64,000 bases of DNA from JAJPKK01 sp963781195 (lineage in GTDB: Bacteria > Pseudomonadota > Alphaproteobacteria > Rhizobiales > Xanthobacteraceae), in NCBI GenBank assembly GCA_963781195.1, contig CAWAEZ010000005.1, positions 124,001 to 188,000 of the forward strand. The letters run 5' to 3'. The notes below the pieces were generated by a model, which saw nothing but the letters and a program-made list of their open reading frames with translations, was not told the DNA's origin and did no database searches. This document shows positions 1 to 8,964 of this stretch, in pieces. Numbering within the stretch: the stretch's first letter is position 1; the number at the start of each line of letters is the position of its first letter. The position numbers and the translations under genes are program-made.

Positions 1-618
1 GCCGACTTCAAGCGCCGCGCCGCTTTCGCGCGCAACAAGGCGCTGATGGAGACGATGCTGCAGAGCGAGGCCAAGTCCGCGGTGACCGACGCCAATCTGC
101 ACAAGGTCTATGAGGAAGCGACCAAGCAGATGGGCAACGAGCAGGAGGTGCATGCCCGTCACATCCTGTTCCGCGTCGCCAATCCGACCGACGCAGCCGC
201 GAGCAAGGCCGCCGAGGCCAAGGTCAAGGCGGTCATCGACCGGGTCAAGAAGGGCGAGGACTTCACCAAGCTCGCCAACGAGCTCACCGAAGACCCGTCG
301 GGCAAGGACAATGGGGGCGACCTCGGCTACTTCACCAAGGAGCAGATGGTGCCCGAGTTCTCCGACGTCGCCTTCAAGCTCGACAAGGGCCAGGTCTCCG
401 ATCCGGTGAAGACGCAGTTCGGCTGGCACGTGCTCAAGGTCGAGGACAAGCGCGCGCGTCAGGCGCCGGCCTTCGACCAGGTGCGCGATCAGGTGGAGAG
501 CTACGCCGTGCGCAAGGCGCAGGTCGACCTCGTCGGCAAGCTGCGCAATGACGCCAAGATCGAGCGCATGGACGCGCCGGCCGAGCAGCCGAAGCCGGCG
601 GAGCAGCCGAAGAAATAG
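1..618 (+). CDS. Parvulin-type peptidyl-prolyl cis-trans isomerase (5' end outside window)
   Basis: The reading frame is open from the first base, so the start and any signal peptide lie upstream; 205 residues are visible. They form a PpiC/rotamase domain: the core starts near VHARHILFRV, runs through the FTKLANELTEDPSGKDNGGD segment and ends with FGWHVLKVED, all hallmarks of SurA/PrsA/PpiC-type parvulins. A Lys/Glu/Pro-rich tail (PAEQPKPAEQPKK) closes the protein. Such proteins help secreted and outer-membrane proteins fold in the periplasm by isomerising Xaa-Pro bonds; the periplasmic site is inferred from the family because the N-terminus is missing. It precedes argJ on the same strand with a 91-base gap. 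Confidence 0.9.
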   Translation, partial: ADFKRRAAFARNKALMETMLQSEAKSAVTDANLHKVYEEATKQMGNEQEVHARHILFRVANPTDAAASKAAEAKVKAVIDRVKKGEDFTKLANELTEDPSGKDNGGDLGYFTKEQMVPEFSDVAFKLDKGQVSDPVKTQFGWHVLKVEDKRARQAPAFDQVRDQVESYAVRKAQVDLVGKLRNDAKIERMDAPAEQPKPAEQPKK

Positions 619-709
619 ATGCTGTAGAGATGTCTTGCGCGATGGTCATGCTCCTCACATGGAGCATGACCAAGCTGCGCGGATAAACATCTTTCTTGGG
701 GGGCGCGCC

Positions 710-1951
710 ATGGCATCCGCGGTTTCACCGCTGGCACCTTCGAATTTTCCCGACATGCCGGAGGTTCCCGGCGTGCGGCTGGCGACCGGCGCTGCCGGCA
801 TCCGCTACAAGGGCCGCACCGACGTCCTCGTTGCGCTGTTCGAGACCGGCACCACGGTGGCGGGCGTGTTCACGCGATCGAAATGTCCGTCCGCGCCGGT
901 CGACTGGTGCCGCGAGCGGCTCAAGGCCGGGAAGGCCGTCGCGCTCGTGGTCAATTCCGGCAACGCCAATGCGTTCACCGGCCGCAGCGGTCGCGTCGCG
1001 ACCAAGCTGACCGCCGACATCGCATCGAAGGCAGCCGGCTGCAAACCGGCGCAGATCTTCCTCGCCTCCACCGGCGTCATCGGCGAGCCGCTCGATGCCA
1101 ACGCCTTCTCGGGCGTGATGGACGACCTCGTCGCCAATGCGGCACCCGGCCTATGGGAGACCGCGGCCAAAGCGATCATGACTACCGATACCTTTCCCAA
1201 GGGCGCCTCGGCCGAGGCGAAACTGGGCAAGGCCACGGTCACCATCTGCGGCATCGCCAAGGGCGCCGGGATGATCGCGCCGGACATGGCGACGATGCTC
1301 GCCTTCATCTTCACCGACGCGCCGATCGCGGCGCCGGCACTGCAGCGCCTGCTGTCCGACGGCGTCGGCGACACCTTCAACGCGGTGACGATCGACGGCG
1401 ACACGTCGACGTCCGACACGCTGCTCGCCTTCGCAACCGGCGCCGCCGCCGCCCATGGCGCGCCGCGCATCGCCCGCGCCGCCGACCCGCGCCTCAAGGG
1501 TTTCACCAAGGCGCTCCACGCCGTCATGGCGAACCTCGCCGAACAGGTGGCGCGCGACGGCGAAGGGGCGCGCAAGCTCGTCGAGGTCATCGTCGAGGGC
1601 GCGACCTCCGCGAAATCGGCACGCCGCATCGCGATGTCGATCGCCAACTCGCCGCTCGTCAAAACCGCGGTCGCCGGCGAGGACGCCAATTGGGGCCGCG
1701 TCGTGATGGCGGTGGGCAAGGCCGGAGAGCCGGCCGACCGCGACCGCCTCTCGATCTGGTTCAACGGCATCCGGGTCGCCTACAAGGGCATGCGCGATCC
1801 CGATTACGACGAGGCCGAGGTGTCTGCGGAAATGAAGCAGCAGGTGATCCGGCTCAAGGTATCGCTCGGCATGGGCAAAGGCCGCGACCGGGTGCTGACC
1901 TGCGACCTCACCAAGGAATACATCGCTATCAACGGCGATTACCGGTCCTGA
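710..1951 (+). CDS. argJ: Bifunctional ornithine acetyltransferase / N-acetylglutamate synthase ArgJ
   Basis: 413 residues, normal length for ArgJ. The enzyme moves the acetyl group from N-acetylornithine to glutamate in the cyclic arginine pathway and, in bifunctional members, can also use acetyl-CoA. The self-cleavage site is clear: KGAGMIAPDMATMLAFI, with the nucleophilic threonine near residue 195 after Ala, which generates alpha and beta chains. Other conserved segments are VNSGNANAFTG, the TTDTFPK loop and the GEDANWGRV motif. I chose the ATG at 710 because homology begins just after it and a GGGGGG-type purine run lies upstream; the frame stays open further 5' but without family similarity. 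mutT follows 116 bases later. Confidence 0.95.
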   Translation: MASAVSPLAPSNFPDMPEVPGVRLATGAAGIRYKGRTDVLVALFETGTTVAGVFTRSKCPSAPVDWCRERLKAGKAVALVVNSGNANAFTGRSGRVATKLTADIASKAAGCKPAQIFLASTGVIGEPLDANAFSGVMDDLVANAAPGLWETAAKAIMTTDTFPKGASAEAKLGKATVTICGIAKGAGMIAPDMATMLAFIFTDAPIAAPALQRLLSDGVGDTFNAVTIDGDTSTSDTLLAFATGAAAAHGAPRIARAADPRLKGFTKALHAVMANLAEQVARDGEGARKLVEVIVEGATSAKSARRIAMSIANSPLVKTAVAGEDANWGRVVMAVGKAGEPADRDRLSIWFNGIRVAYKGMRDPDYDEAEVSAEMKQQVIRLKVSLGMGKGRDRVLTCDLTKEYIAINGDYRS

Positions 1952-2067
1952 CCGGCCAGCGCATTAACCACCGCCGCGATTTCAGGAAATCTTCGATCAT
2001 CCACGGGATTTCGGCATTGCGGTCTTGACGCTTCCGTCCCAAGCTCGGGCATGAAGGCGAACGCGCC

Positions 2068-2466
2068 GTGAAGCTTGTCCTCGTTGCCGCGTGCGCGCTG
2101 ATCGATGCCGACGGGCGCATTCTGCTTGCGCAACGGCCGCCGGGGCGCAGCATGGCCGGGCTGTGGGAGTTTCCCGGCGGCAAGGTGGAGGCGGGCGAAA
2201 GACCCGAACAGACGCTCATCCGCGAGCTCGAGGAGGAACTGGGGATCATGGTCAAGGAAGCGTGCCTCGCACCGCTCACCTTCGCGAGCCACAGCTATCC
2301 GGACTTCCACCTTTTGATGCCATTCTACGTGTGCCGGCGCTGGGACGGCATCGTCACCCCCCGGGAGGGACAGGATCTCGCCTGGGTGAGGCCGAACCGT
2401 CTGCGCGACTATCCGATGCCGGAAGCCGACATTCCGCTGATCCCGCACCTGACGGCCCTGGTGTAA
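2068..2466 (+). CDS. mutT: 8-oxo-dGTP diphosphatase MutT (Nudix hydrolase)
   Basis: 132 residues starting at GTG, preceded by GAAGGCG. The Nudix box is intact: GGKVEAGERPEQTLIRELEE followed by ELGI, fitting the GX5EX7REUXEEXGU pattern that binds the metal ions. The segment LLAQRPPGRSMAGLWEFPGG is typical of MutT proper rather than other Nudix enzymes, as is the short C-terminal region ending in a Trp-containing strand (DLAWVRPNRL). It removes oxidised dGTP from the nucleotide pool and prevents A:T to C:G transversions. argJ followed by mutT on the same strand is a common arrangement in Rhizobiales. Confidence 0.93.
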   Translation: MKLVLVAACALIDADGRILLAQRPPGRSMAGLWEFPGGKVEAGERPEQTLIRELEEELGIMVKEACLAPLTFASHSYPDFHLLMPFYVCRRWDGIVTPREGQDLAWVRPNRLRDYPMPEADIPLIPHLTALV

Positions 2467-2501
2467 TTCCCGACCGCAACCCCGAGAAACGCAGGACCCC
2501 C

Positions 2502-2711
2502 ATGCTCCGGCACTTGATCCTCGCACGGTTGCGCCTGCGCCCGCTGCGTCCCTTCGTGCACGACAGCAAAGGCGTGACCGCCGTGGAATACGGGCTGATG
2601 GCGGCGCTGATCGGACTGACCATCTTCGCCGCGGTGAGCGCCGTCGGCGCCGGAATTAAAAACACGCTCTACGGCCAGATCGTCACCGCCCTGCAGAACA
2701 TGGGCAACTGA
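2502..2711 (+). CDS. Flp/Fap family type IVb pilin (prepilin)
   Basis: 69 residues. A positively charged leader ends in DSKG, followed by VTAVEYGLMAALIGLTI: the Flp prepilin motif, with cleavage after Gly24, Glu at +5 and Tyr at +6 of the mature protein, leading into a hydrophobic helix. The mature pilin would be about 45 residues. Flp pilins polymerise into Tad/Cpa pili used for adhesion; prepilin peptidase (CpaA) and the assembly ATPase are not in this window, so this is an isolated pilin gene. The start follows an upstream GAGAAACGCAGGA stretch. It lies 35 bases after mutT; shared transcription is possible. Confidence 0.85.
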   Translation: MLRHLILARLRLRPLRPFVHDSKGVTAVEYGLMAALIGLTIFAAVSAVGAGIKNTLYGQIVTALQNMGN

Positions 2712-2752
2712 GTCCGCCGCCCTCCCCCTGTACGGTCTTGAACGCGCCGGTG

Positions 2753-2802
2753 GTGTCGCAAGCGCGGGTCGTGTCGCAAGCGCGCGTGGGGTCGCAAGGG
2801 AC
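2753..2802. repeat. Short 18-bp direct repeat, three copies
   Basis: The decamer GTGTCGCAAG (third copy GGGTCGCAAG) recurs at 2753, 2771 and 2789, an exact 18-base period, in the gap between the pilin gene and the convergent methyltransferase gene. No terminator-like T-run is associated with it. Function unknown. Confidence 0.6.
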
Positions 2803-2808
2803 AAAGCG

Positions 2809-3714
2809 TCAGTCCCTTCCCGGCTTCTCCCCGGCGCTGATCTCCCGGGTCCCGAGCGCATCGGCGAGGCGCGCAGTTGCCGCGCCCGGGCGCAGCGGCT
2901 GCTGCTGGCTCTCGTGGGGCGCCCAGCCCGACAGCCAGACGATATCGAAGCTCGCGCGGACCTTGCCGTCGGGATCGGAGAAGCGCTCGGCATAGACCTC
3001 GAGCACCCGTGCCAGGACCGCACGCCGCAGCGGGATGCGCCGCCGCTCGACCAGCGGATTGGTGGCGCCCATGCGGCGCAGGTCCGCCATCAGCGCCAGC
3101 GGCGAGGCATAGCGCACGACGACGCGGTCGACGTCGGTCACCGGGAGGGCGAAGCCCGCCCGTTGCAGCAGGGCGCCCATGTCGCGCAGGTCCGGGAACG
3201 GCGCCACCCGTGGCGACACCCCGCCGGTGAGTTCGCTTTCGGCAATGGCGAAGCTCTCGCGCAATTCGACCAGGGTGTCCCCGCCGAGCAGCGCCGCGAG
3301 CAGGAGCCCGTCGGGCCTGAGGGCGCGGCGGATCTGGATCAGCACACCGGGCAGGTCGTCGACGGTCTGCAGGGCGAAGGCGGAAACCACGAGGTCGAGG
3401 GCGCCGCCGGCAAACGGCAGGGCTTCGATGTCGGCGACGACCCGCAAGCCGGCGGCGGGGGCCTCGGCGGCTTGGAGGTCAGGCTCGACCGCGATCATGG
3501 TTCCGATCGCACCGCTGCCGGCGAGCGCCACCCGCACTGCGGGGGTGGGCGTACCGAGATCGGCGGCGCGGTCGAACCGCCGCAGCACCGCCGCCAGCCG
3601 GTCGGCGAAGTCCTCGGCGACACGGTCGAGCAGGAACGTCGCCGGCCCGATGCGTTGCGCCCGCCGGAGCCGCGCGGCGAGGAGAGAGCGATCGAACAGC
3701 CGGATCGGCGCCAT
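2809..3714 (-). CDS. SAM-dependent methyltransferase, BioC/NDUFAF5-like
   Basis: 301 residues with a class I Rossmann methyltransferase fold. The N-terminus (LFDRSLLAARLRRAQRI...TFLLDRVAEDFADRL) matches bacterial relatives of mitochondrial NDUFAF5, an arginine hydroxylase/methyltransferase-like complex I assembly factor. The SAM-binding glycine loop is degenerate (AADLGTPTPAV instead of a GxGxG core), while later motifs are present: VVSAFALQTVDDLPGVL and LRPDGLLLAALLGGDTLVELR. The NFAF5 link and the divergent position beside comF and grxC recur in Rhizobiales. A role in respiratory complex I assembly is an inference from the family; substrate not known. Confidence 0.8.
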   Translation of the reverse strand: MAPIRLFDRSLLAARLRRAQRIGPATFLLDRVAEDFADRLAAVLRRFDRAADLGTPTPAVRVALAGSGAIGTMIAVEPDLQAAEAPAAGLRVVADIEALPFAGGALDLVVSAFALQTVDDLPGVLIQIRRALRPDGLLLAALLGGDTLVELRESFAIAESELTGGVSPRVAPFPDLRDMGALLQRAGFALPVTDVDRVVVRYASPLALMADLRRMGATNPLVERRRIPLRRAVLARVLEVYAERFSDPDGKVRASFDIVWLSGWAPHESQQQPLRPGAATARLADALGTREISAGEKPGRD

Positions 3715-3819
3715 GGTGCCATCCCTGATTCACACGACAATTCACACGACAAAGCGCGAGGGGCCGCGAGCGGTCTCGCCGCTCTCAACCCATCCTGCGG
3801 ACTATGCTACCCTTCTCGC

Positions 3820-4644
3820 ATGCTGGACAAACCTGCACAGGCGCCGGGGCATACATCGTCGCAGGCGCCGGGAGACACGCCGCCGGGGGCGCTGGCGCGG
3901 CTTGCCCATATCGGCCGCGGCGCGCTCGGGCTCTTGTTCGATACCGCCCTGCCGCCGCTGTGCGCGGCGTGCCGCCAGCCGGTGGGCGGCGGCGCCGGGC
4001 TGTGTGCGGCGTGCTGGTCGAAGGTGTCCTTCATCGCCCCGCCCTATTGCGAACGCCTGGGCATCCCCTTCGCCTACGACCCCGGCCCCGGCATCCTCTC
4101 GATGGAGGCGATCGCCGATCCGCCGGCCTACGACCGCGCCCGCGCCGCGGTGCGATTCGACGACGTCGCCCGCGACCTCGTCCATGCGCTGAAATACGGC
4201 GATCGGCTCGACCTTGCCAACACCATGGGCCGGTGGATGGCACGCGCCGGTCGCGAGCTCCTCGCCGAGGCCGATGCCCTGGTGCCGGTGCCGCTCCACT
4301 GGCGCCGGCTGTGGGCGCGGCGCTTCAACCAGGCGGCGGCCCTGGCGGAAGCGATCTCGGGCGCCAGCGGGGTCCCGGTCTGCCATGCCGTGAAGCGGGT
4401 GCGGGCGACGCCGCAGCAGGTCGGGCTGACGCGGGCCGAGCGGGCAGCCAACGTGCAAGGCGCGTTTCGCGTCCCGTCCGGCGGCGCCCCCGCGCGCGGC
4501 CGGCGGCTGGTGCTGGTCGACGACGTGCTCACCTCCGGAGCCACCATCGACACCTGTGCCCGGGCCCTGCTGCGCGCCGGGGCCAAATCCGTCGATGTGC
4601 TAGTGTTCGCCCGGGTTGTCGCGGCGGTGCGCAGTCCCATATAG
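3820..4644 (+). CDS. comF: ComF family phosphoribosyltransferase-like protein
   Basis: 274 residues. After a variable N-terminus there is a zinc-ribbon-like segment, LPPLCAACRQPV followed by GLCAACWSKVSF, then VHALKYGDRLDLA, VPVPLHWRRLWARRFNQAA and the PRPP-loop motif LVLVDDVLTSGATIDTC. This order (Cys4 knuckle, then PRTase domain) is diagnostic for ComF/GntX. In naturally competent bacteria ComF acts in DNA uptake; in most alphaproteobacteria the role is not established. The start at 3820 places the ATG just before the divergently orientated methyltransferase's promoter region (105-base gap). The glutaredoxin gene follows 40 bases downstream. Confidence 0.9.
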   Translation: MLDKPAQAPGHTSSQAPGDTPPGALARLAHIGRGALGLLFDTALPPLCAACRQPVGGGAGLCAACWSKVSFIAPPYCERLGIPFAYDPGPGILSMEAIADPPAYDRARAAVRFDDVARDLVHALKYGDRLDLANTMGRWMARAGRELLAEADALVPVPLHWRRLWARRFNQAAALAEAISGASGVPVCHAVKRVRATPQQVGLTRAERAANVQGAFRVPSGGAPARGRRLVLVDDVLTSGATIDTCARALLRAGAKSVDVLVFARVVAAVRSPI

Positions 4645-4684
4645 TGTGGGTCGCACCCGCGTCGGCGGGCGAAGGTCGACGAGA

Positions 4685-4942
4685 ATGCCCCCGGTCGAGG
4701 TCTACACCACTCCGTTTTGTCCTTATTGCGTGTCGGCAAAGGAACTGCTCCGCAGAAAGGGCGTCACGTTCGTCGAAATCAATGTCGCCGGCGCCCCGGG
4801 CCTGCGCGCCCAGATGGTCGAGCGCGCCAATGGGCGCACCACCGTCCCCCAGATTTTCATCGGTGCCACCCACGTGGGCGGTTGTGATGATCTTTACGAG
4901 CTTGACGACGCCGGCAAGCTCGATCCGCTGCTCCAGGGTTAG
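4685..4942 (+). CDS. grxC: Glutaredoxin 3 (GrxC)
   Basis: 85 residues, the usual size of a dithiol glutaredoxin. The redox motif is TTPFCPYCVSAK (CPYC); TVPQIFIG contains the cis-proline and GGCDDLYELD is the glutathione-binding GG/CDD element. It reduces protein disulfides and glutathione mixed disulfides in the cytoplasm. A GGCGAAGGTCGACGAG stretch provides a ribosome site for the ATG at 4685. It sits between comF and a Nit-family amidase, a conserved Rhizobiales gene order. Confidence 0.95.
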   Translation: MPPVEVYTTPFCPYCVSAKELLRRKGVTFVEINVAGAPGLRAQMVERANGRTTVPQIFIGATHVGGCDDLYELDDAGKLDPLLQG

Positions 4943-4952
4943 GGAACCATCG

Positions 4953-5831
4953 ATGACGAATGCCAAACATGACGGGTCGACCTTGCGCGTCGGTTTGATC
5001 CAGATGCGCGCAGGTCGCACCCCCGCCGCCAACCTCGACGCCGCGGTCGCGCTGATCGACCAGGCCAAGGGCGACGGCGCGGAGTATGTCCAGACCCCGG
5101 AAATGACCAACATCATGGAGGTCAAACGCGACAGCCTGTTCGCCGCCATCGTCCCCGAGGAACAGGATGCCTCGCTCGCGGCTTTCCGCGAGCTGGCGCG
5201 CCGCCACGCGATCTGGGTGCATATCGGGTCGCTCGCCATCAAGGTGTCGCCGGAGCGGGCGGCCAACCGGTCCTTCCTGATCAATCCGCGCGGCGACATC
5301 GCCGCCCGCTACGACAAGATCCACATGTTCGATGTCGATCTCGCCAACGGCGAGAGCTATCGCGAGTCGCGAAGCTATCAGCCCGGCGAACTCGCCATGG
5401 TCGCCGACCTGCCGTGGGGCCGGCTCGGCCTCACCATCTGCTACGACCTGCGCTTTCCCGCCCTCTACCGGGCGCTGGCCGAGTCCGGCAGCACGATCCT
5501 CGCGGTTCCGTCGGCGTTCACCCGCCAGACCGGAGAGGGCCATTGGCACGTCCTCAACCGCGCCCGCGCGGTGGAAAACGGCTGCTTCGTGCTGGCGGCG
5601 GCCCAGGGCGGCCGCCATGAGAGCGGCCGCGAGACCTATGGACATTCCCTCGTCATCGACCCCTGGGGCCAGATCATCGCCGAAGGCGACGCCGAGCCCG
5701 GCGTGGTGATGGCGGAGATCGACATGTCGGCCGTCGCCGCCGCCCGCGCCCGCATCCCCTCGCTCCAGCACGGGCGACGCTTCGAGATCGTCGAGCCGAT
5801 GGCGGAGCCGGCCCATCTGCACGCGGTCTGA
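4953..5831 (+). CDS. Carbon-nitrogen hydrolase, Nit1/Nit2 family amidase
   Basis: 292 residues, nitrilase superfamily. The Glu-Lys-Cys catalytic triad is visible: Glu in VQTPEMTNIM, Lys in RYDKIHMFDVDL and Cys in GLTICYDLRFP. The KIHMFDVD and LTICYDLRFP signatures place it in the Nit1/Nit2 branch, whose members act as deaminated-glutathione amidase or omega-amidase, repairing side products of transamination. The glutaredoxin gene lies 10 bases upstream and DUF1178 4 bases downstream, so the genes very likely share a transcript. Which of the two amide substrates is preferred cannot be read from the sequence. Confidence 0.92.
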   Translation: MTNAKHDGSTLRVGLIQMRAGRTPAANLDAAVALIDQAKGDGAEYVQTPEMTNIMEVKRDSLFAAIVPEEQDASLAAFRELARRHAIWVHIGSLAIKVSPERAANRSFLINPRGDIAARYDKIHMFDVDLANGESYRESRSYQPGELAMVADLPWGRLGLTICYDLRFPALYRALAESGSTILAVPSAFTRQTGEGHWHVLNRARAVENGCFVLAAAQGGRHESGRETYGHSLVIDPWGQIIAEGDAEPGVVMAEIDMSAVAAARARIPSLQHGRRFEIVEPMAEPAHLHAV

Positions 5832-5834
5832 GCG

Positions 5835-6323
5835 ATGATCCGTTACACGCTCGTCTGTGCCAAGGGCCACGAATTCGAAAGCTGGTTTGCCGGATCGGCC
5901 GCCTTCGACAAGCAGGCGAAGCGCGGCCTCGTCGAATGCCCGGTGTGCGGATCGAACAAGGTGGAAAAGGCCTTGATGGCGCCACGCCTCGCGGGAACCC
6001 GCAAGGCGGCCGCGACCGCACCCGCCGATGTCGAGCCGGCCGCGGCGCCGGTGCCGGCGCCCGCCGAGCCGACGCCCCCGGTCGCGGTGATCTCGCCGCG
6101 CGAGCAGGAGCTTCGCGCCAAGCTCAGGGAATTGCGCGAGCACATCGTCAAGAACGCCGAGAACGTCGGGCCGCAGTTCCCCGAGGAAGCCCGCAAGATG
6201 CACTACGGCGAGAAGAAGCACCGCTCGATCTACGGCACCGCATCGCCCGACGACGCCAAGGCGTTGAACGAGGAGGGCATCGAGTTCGCGCCTCTCCCGG
6301 TGCTGCCCGACGAGCGGAACTGA
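5835..6323 (+). CDS. DUF1178 family protein
   Basis: 162 residues. The N-terminus MIRYTLVCAKGHEFESWF and the VECPVCGSNKVEKALMAP segment, with Cys8, His12 and a CxxC pair, look like a small zinc ribbon. A Pro/Ala-rich linker (about residues 55-85) leads to the conserved C-terminal block: LRELREHIVKNAENVG, FPEEARKMHYGE and EEGIEFAPLPVLPDE. This is the DUF1178 family, widespread in alpha- and betaproteobacteria with no known function. The stop codon overlaps the start of the following transporter gene, and the gene is tightly linked to the amidase upstream. Confidence 0.92.
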   Translation: MIRYTLVCAKGHEFESWFAGSAAFDKQAKRGLVECPVCGSNKVEKALMAPRLAGTRKAAATAPADVEPAAAPVPAPAEPTPPVAVISPREQELRAKLRELREHIVKNAENVGPQFPEEARKMHYGEKKHRSIYGTASPDDAKALNEEGIEFAPLPVLPDERN

Positions 6324-6757
6324 TGGATGGCGTGCTGCCGTGGCAGGCGTGGGCGGTCCTATCGGCCGTGTTCGCGGCGCTGACCGCGATCTTCGCCAAG
6401 ATCGGCATCGAAAACGTCAACTCCGACTTTGCCACCTTCATCCGCACCTTCGTCATCATCGCCTGCCTGGCCGGTTTTCTCGCGGCCACCGGCCAATTCC
6501 AGTCGCTCGGGTCGATCTCGACGCGGACCTACGTGTTCCTGGTGCTCTCCGGCCTCGCCACCGGCGCCTCCTGGGTGTGCTACTTCCGCGCCCTGAAGCT
6601 CGGCAATGCGTCGCAAGTCGCGCCGATCGACAAGCTCAGCGTCGTGCTGGTCGCGATTTTCGCCGTGATCTTCCTCGGCGAGCGGCCGTCGCTGCCGAAC
6701 TGGCTCGGCATCGCGCTCATTGCCGCCGGCGCGGTGCTGATCGCGTGGAAGCGATAG
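6323..6757 (+). CDS. Single-domain EamA (drug/metabolite) transporter
   Basis: 144 residues, mostly hydrophobic, with about five membrane segments: one EamA repeat rather than the usual two. Typical elements are LSAVFAALTAIFAKIGIENV near the start, LATGASWVCYFRALKLGNAS, and PIDKLSVVLVAIFAVIFLGE. Half-size EamA proteins of about 140 residues are common and presumably work as dimers. The ATG overlaps the TGA of DUF1178 (TGATG). Substrate unknown. Confidence 0.85.
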   Translation: MDGVLPWQAWAVLSAVFAALTAIFAKIGIENVNSDFATFIRTFVIIACLAGFLAATGQFQSLGSISTRTYVFLVLSGLATGASWVCYFRALKLGNASQVAPIDKLSVVLVAIFAVIFLGERPSLPNWLGIALIAAGAVLIAWKR

Positions 6758-6895
6758 TCGCCGCCGTCAGCCCATCGCCTTCGACCCCCGAACTCCGTTG
6801 CGGTGACGCGACGTTTTCGCAAAGGCGATAGCTGTTTGGCGATTGGCGATCGATGCAAGGCGACGGCCACACCGACGCCCTTGCGAGGCCTTCTC

Positions 6896-7795
6896 TCAAT
6901 AGGTCCAGACCAGCAGCACCACGCCGACCACGATCATCACGATGCCGACCAATTCGCGCGCCGACACCGGCTGCTTGAACACGAAGCGCGAGATCGCCTG
7001 GGCGAACAGCACCTCGACCAGCGCCAGCGTGCGCACGCTCGCCGCCGTCGCCAGCGCGAAGGCGAGAAACCAGAACTGCGAGGCGGTCGCACCCATGAAG
7101 CCCGCAAACAACGAGGGGCGCCACGCCTTGACGATCGCGGCGAGCACGACCCGGTCGCGCAGCGCGAGGTAGAGCGACAACAGCCCGGCCTGGATGACGA
7201 GCCCGGTGGTCATGGTGAAGGTCGCCGCCATCAGGTAGTCGGCGTCATGCAGGCTGAGGATTGCGCCCCGGTAGCCGATGGCGGACAGCGCAAAGCAAGC
7301 CCCGGCGGCGAGACCGAGCAGCGGCGCCCGCAGTCCGCCGCCGGCCGGGCCGGACTTCCACGACATCACCACCACCCCGGCGGTCGCGATCAGGATCGCC
7401 GCCGCCATCCCGACGCTCACCCGGTCGCCGAGGAAGACGAGGCCGAACAGCGCGACCTGGATCGGCTCGGTCTTGATATAGGCGATGGCGACCACGAAGG
7501 AGCGCTCGCTCATCGCCGCCAGCATCAGCGCGGTCGCGGCGATCTGCATCAGGGCGCCGTCGAGCACCCACGGCCAGAATTCGAGCCCGGGCCGTGGCAG
7601 CGCCGCGCCGCTCAGCAGCACGGCCATGAGAATGAGCAGCGCGAACGGACAGCCGAACAGGAACCGCACATGGGTGGCGCCGACGGTGCCGAGCGTGCCG
7701 GTCAGCTCGCGCTGGGCGGCATTGCGCACCGTCTGCGCCGCCGCGGCGATGATGGTGAATACGGCCCAGAGCCAGCTCGAATCCGACACCACCAA
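6896..7795 (-). CDS. EamA/DMT family transporter (two-repeat form)
   Basis: 299 residues with about ten predicted membrane segments arranged as two EamA repeats: the first ends near IKTEPIQVALFGLVFLGDRV and the second near LALVEVLFAQAISRFVFKQP, both closing with the typical GIVMIVVGVVLLV-like helix. It is convergent to the half-size EamA gene. DMT proteins export or import small metabolites; the substrate cannot be predicted. Full length. Confidence 0.85.
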   Translation of the reverse strand: MVVSDSSWLWAVFTIIAAAAQTVRNAAQRELTGTLGTVGATHVRFLFGCPFALLILMAVLLSGAALPRPGLEFWPWVLDGALMQIAATALMLAAMSERSFVVAIAYIKTEPIQVALFGLVFLGDRVSVGMAAAILIATAGVVVMSWKSGPAGGGLRAPLLGLAAGACFALSAIGYRGAILSLHDADYLMAATFTMTTGLVIQAGLLSLYLALRDRVVLAAIVKAWRPSLFAGFMGATASQFWFLAFALATAASVRTLALVEVLFAQAISRFVFKQPVSARELVGIVMIVVGVVLLVWTY

Positions 7796-8052
7796 ACGCC
7801 TTCCGAATGTCGCAGCGCGGCCGCCCGAGGCCGTCGCGGCTCTAAAAGCCCATCCGAGTAATCGAATTTTTCACGACGGGTGACAAGGTCAGTTTTGTTC
7901 AAAATCGGCGTCAGCAAGTTTCGCCGTTGGGACTGTGTCAGATTTGACCGCTGCGCAAGGCCCGGTCTCGGATCATCAGACGGGACTGCGGCGCCGCTCC
8001 CTCCTGGCGCGGCTGGTTCGCTCCAAGGGAGGTGGATCGAGCCGCTCGCCGC

Positions 8053-8847
8053 TCAGATCCGCATCAAACTGGGAAGGGTCGTGCGCGCCCCCGGTTTGAC
8101 GTGTTCCATGATCTTGCCGCGGGCCGCGAACAACGCCGGCAGCAGCGCGCGGACTTGATCCGGTCCGAGCTTGTGCCGCGGCCCCTCGAGCCCGACCGCG
8201 CACATGGCCCGGCCTTTCGGGTTGAGCAAAGCACAGGCGATGCCGCGCACCCCTGGGCTGAGCTCCTCGTTATCGAGCGCATAGCCAGCGACGCCGATCT
8301 CGGTCATCTCGCGGAACAGGAGGTCGCGCCGGCCGATCGTGCGACCGGTGTGCGTGCGCAACTGCTCGGCATCGTAGATCCGCAGCAGTTCGGGGCGCGG
8401 AAGCAGCGCGAGCAGGGCCTTGCCGATGCTGTGTGCGTGGGCGTCGAGACGCGCGCCTACGGCATGTGCTCCCTTCGCCGCGCGGGCAGGCAGGGCCCGC
8501 TGCTCGACGACCACGTGAGGCCCGTCCAGCGAACCGAGATAAACGGCAAGCCTGCTTTGTGAGGCGAGTTCCTGCAAGAACGGCTCGGCACGATTGACGA
8601 TGCGCCCGATGATGACGCGACGGTTGCCGAACAGCGTGAGAGAAAAGCCGATCGCGTAGAGCTTGCGGCCCGGATCCAGGATGACATAGCCCAACTGGGT
8701 CAGGTTCTGCAGGAACCGATGCGTTGTGCTGACAGGCAGACCGGTTTGCCATGCGACCTCGCTCGCGGTCAGTCCTTTCCGGGCACCGTTGAGCGCCTCG
8801 AGAATGGAAAACGCCTTGGCCAGCGAATGATTGCGGGAATAGGACAC
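8053..8847 (-). CDS. IclR family transcriptional regulator
   Basis: 264 residues beginning at GTG with a good AAAGGGGA ribosome site. The N-terminal winged helix-turn-helix covers residues 7-70 (AFSILEALNGARKGLTASEV, TGLPVSTTHRFLQNLTQLGY). The C-terminal IclR effector domain follows, with HSIGKALLALLP, REMTEIGVAGYALDNEELSPGVRGIACAL and the conserved AVGLEGP. IclR proteins usually control aromatic or acetate catabolism. It is divergent from the crotonase gene across 117 bases, which suggests it regulates the genes at 8965-12731; this is an inference from position. Confidence 0.92.
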   Translation of the reverse strand: MSYSRNHSLAKAFSILEALNGARKGLTASEVAWQTGLPVSTTHRFLQNLTQLGYVILDPGRKLYAIGFSLTLFGNRRVIIGRIVNRAEPFLQELASQSRLAVYLGSLDGPHVVVEQRALPARAAKGAHAVGARLDAHAHSIGKALLALLPRPELLRIYDAEQLRTHTGRTIGRRDLLFREMTEIGVAGYALDNEELSPGVRGIACALLNPKGRAMCAVGLEGPRHKLGPDQVRALLPALFAARGKIMEHVKPGARTTLPSLMRI

Positions 8848-8964
8848 GCGGTCCCCTTTCGAGTCCGGTTCTCACATGTTGAGAAGATTTGGGCAATTGG
8901 CTTTCCATCCCCGGGCTCGCTTGGTTCTCTGCCGCGACACGAGAAAGCCACCGGAGCAAGCGCC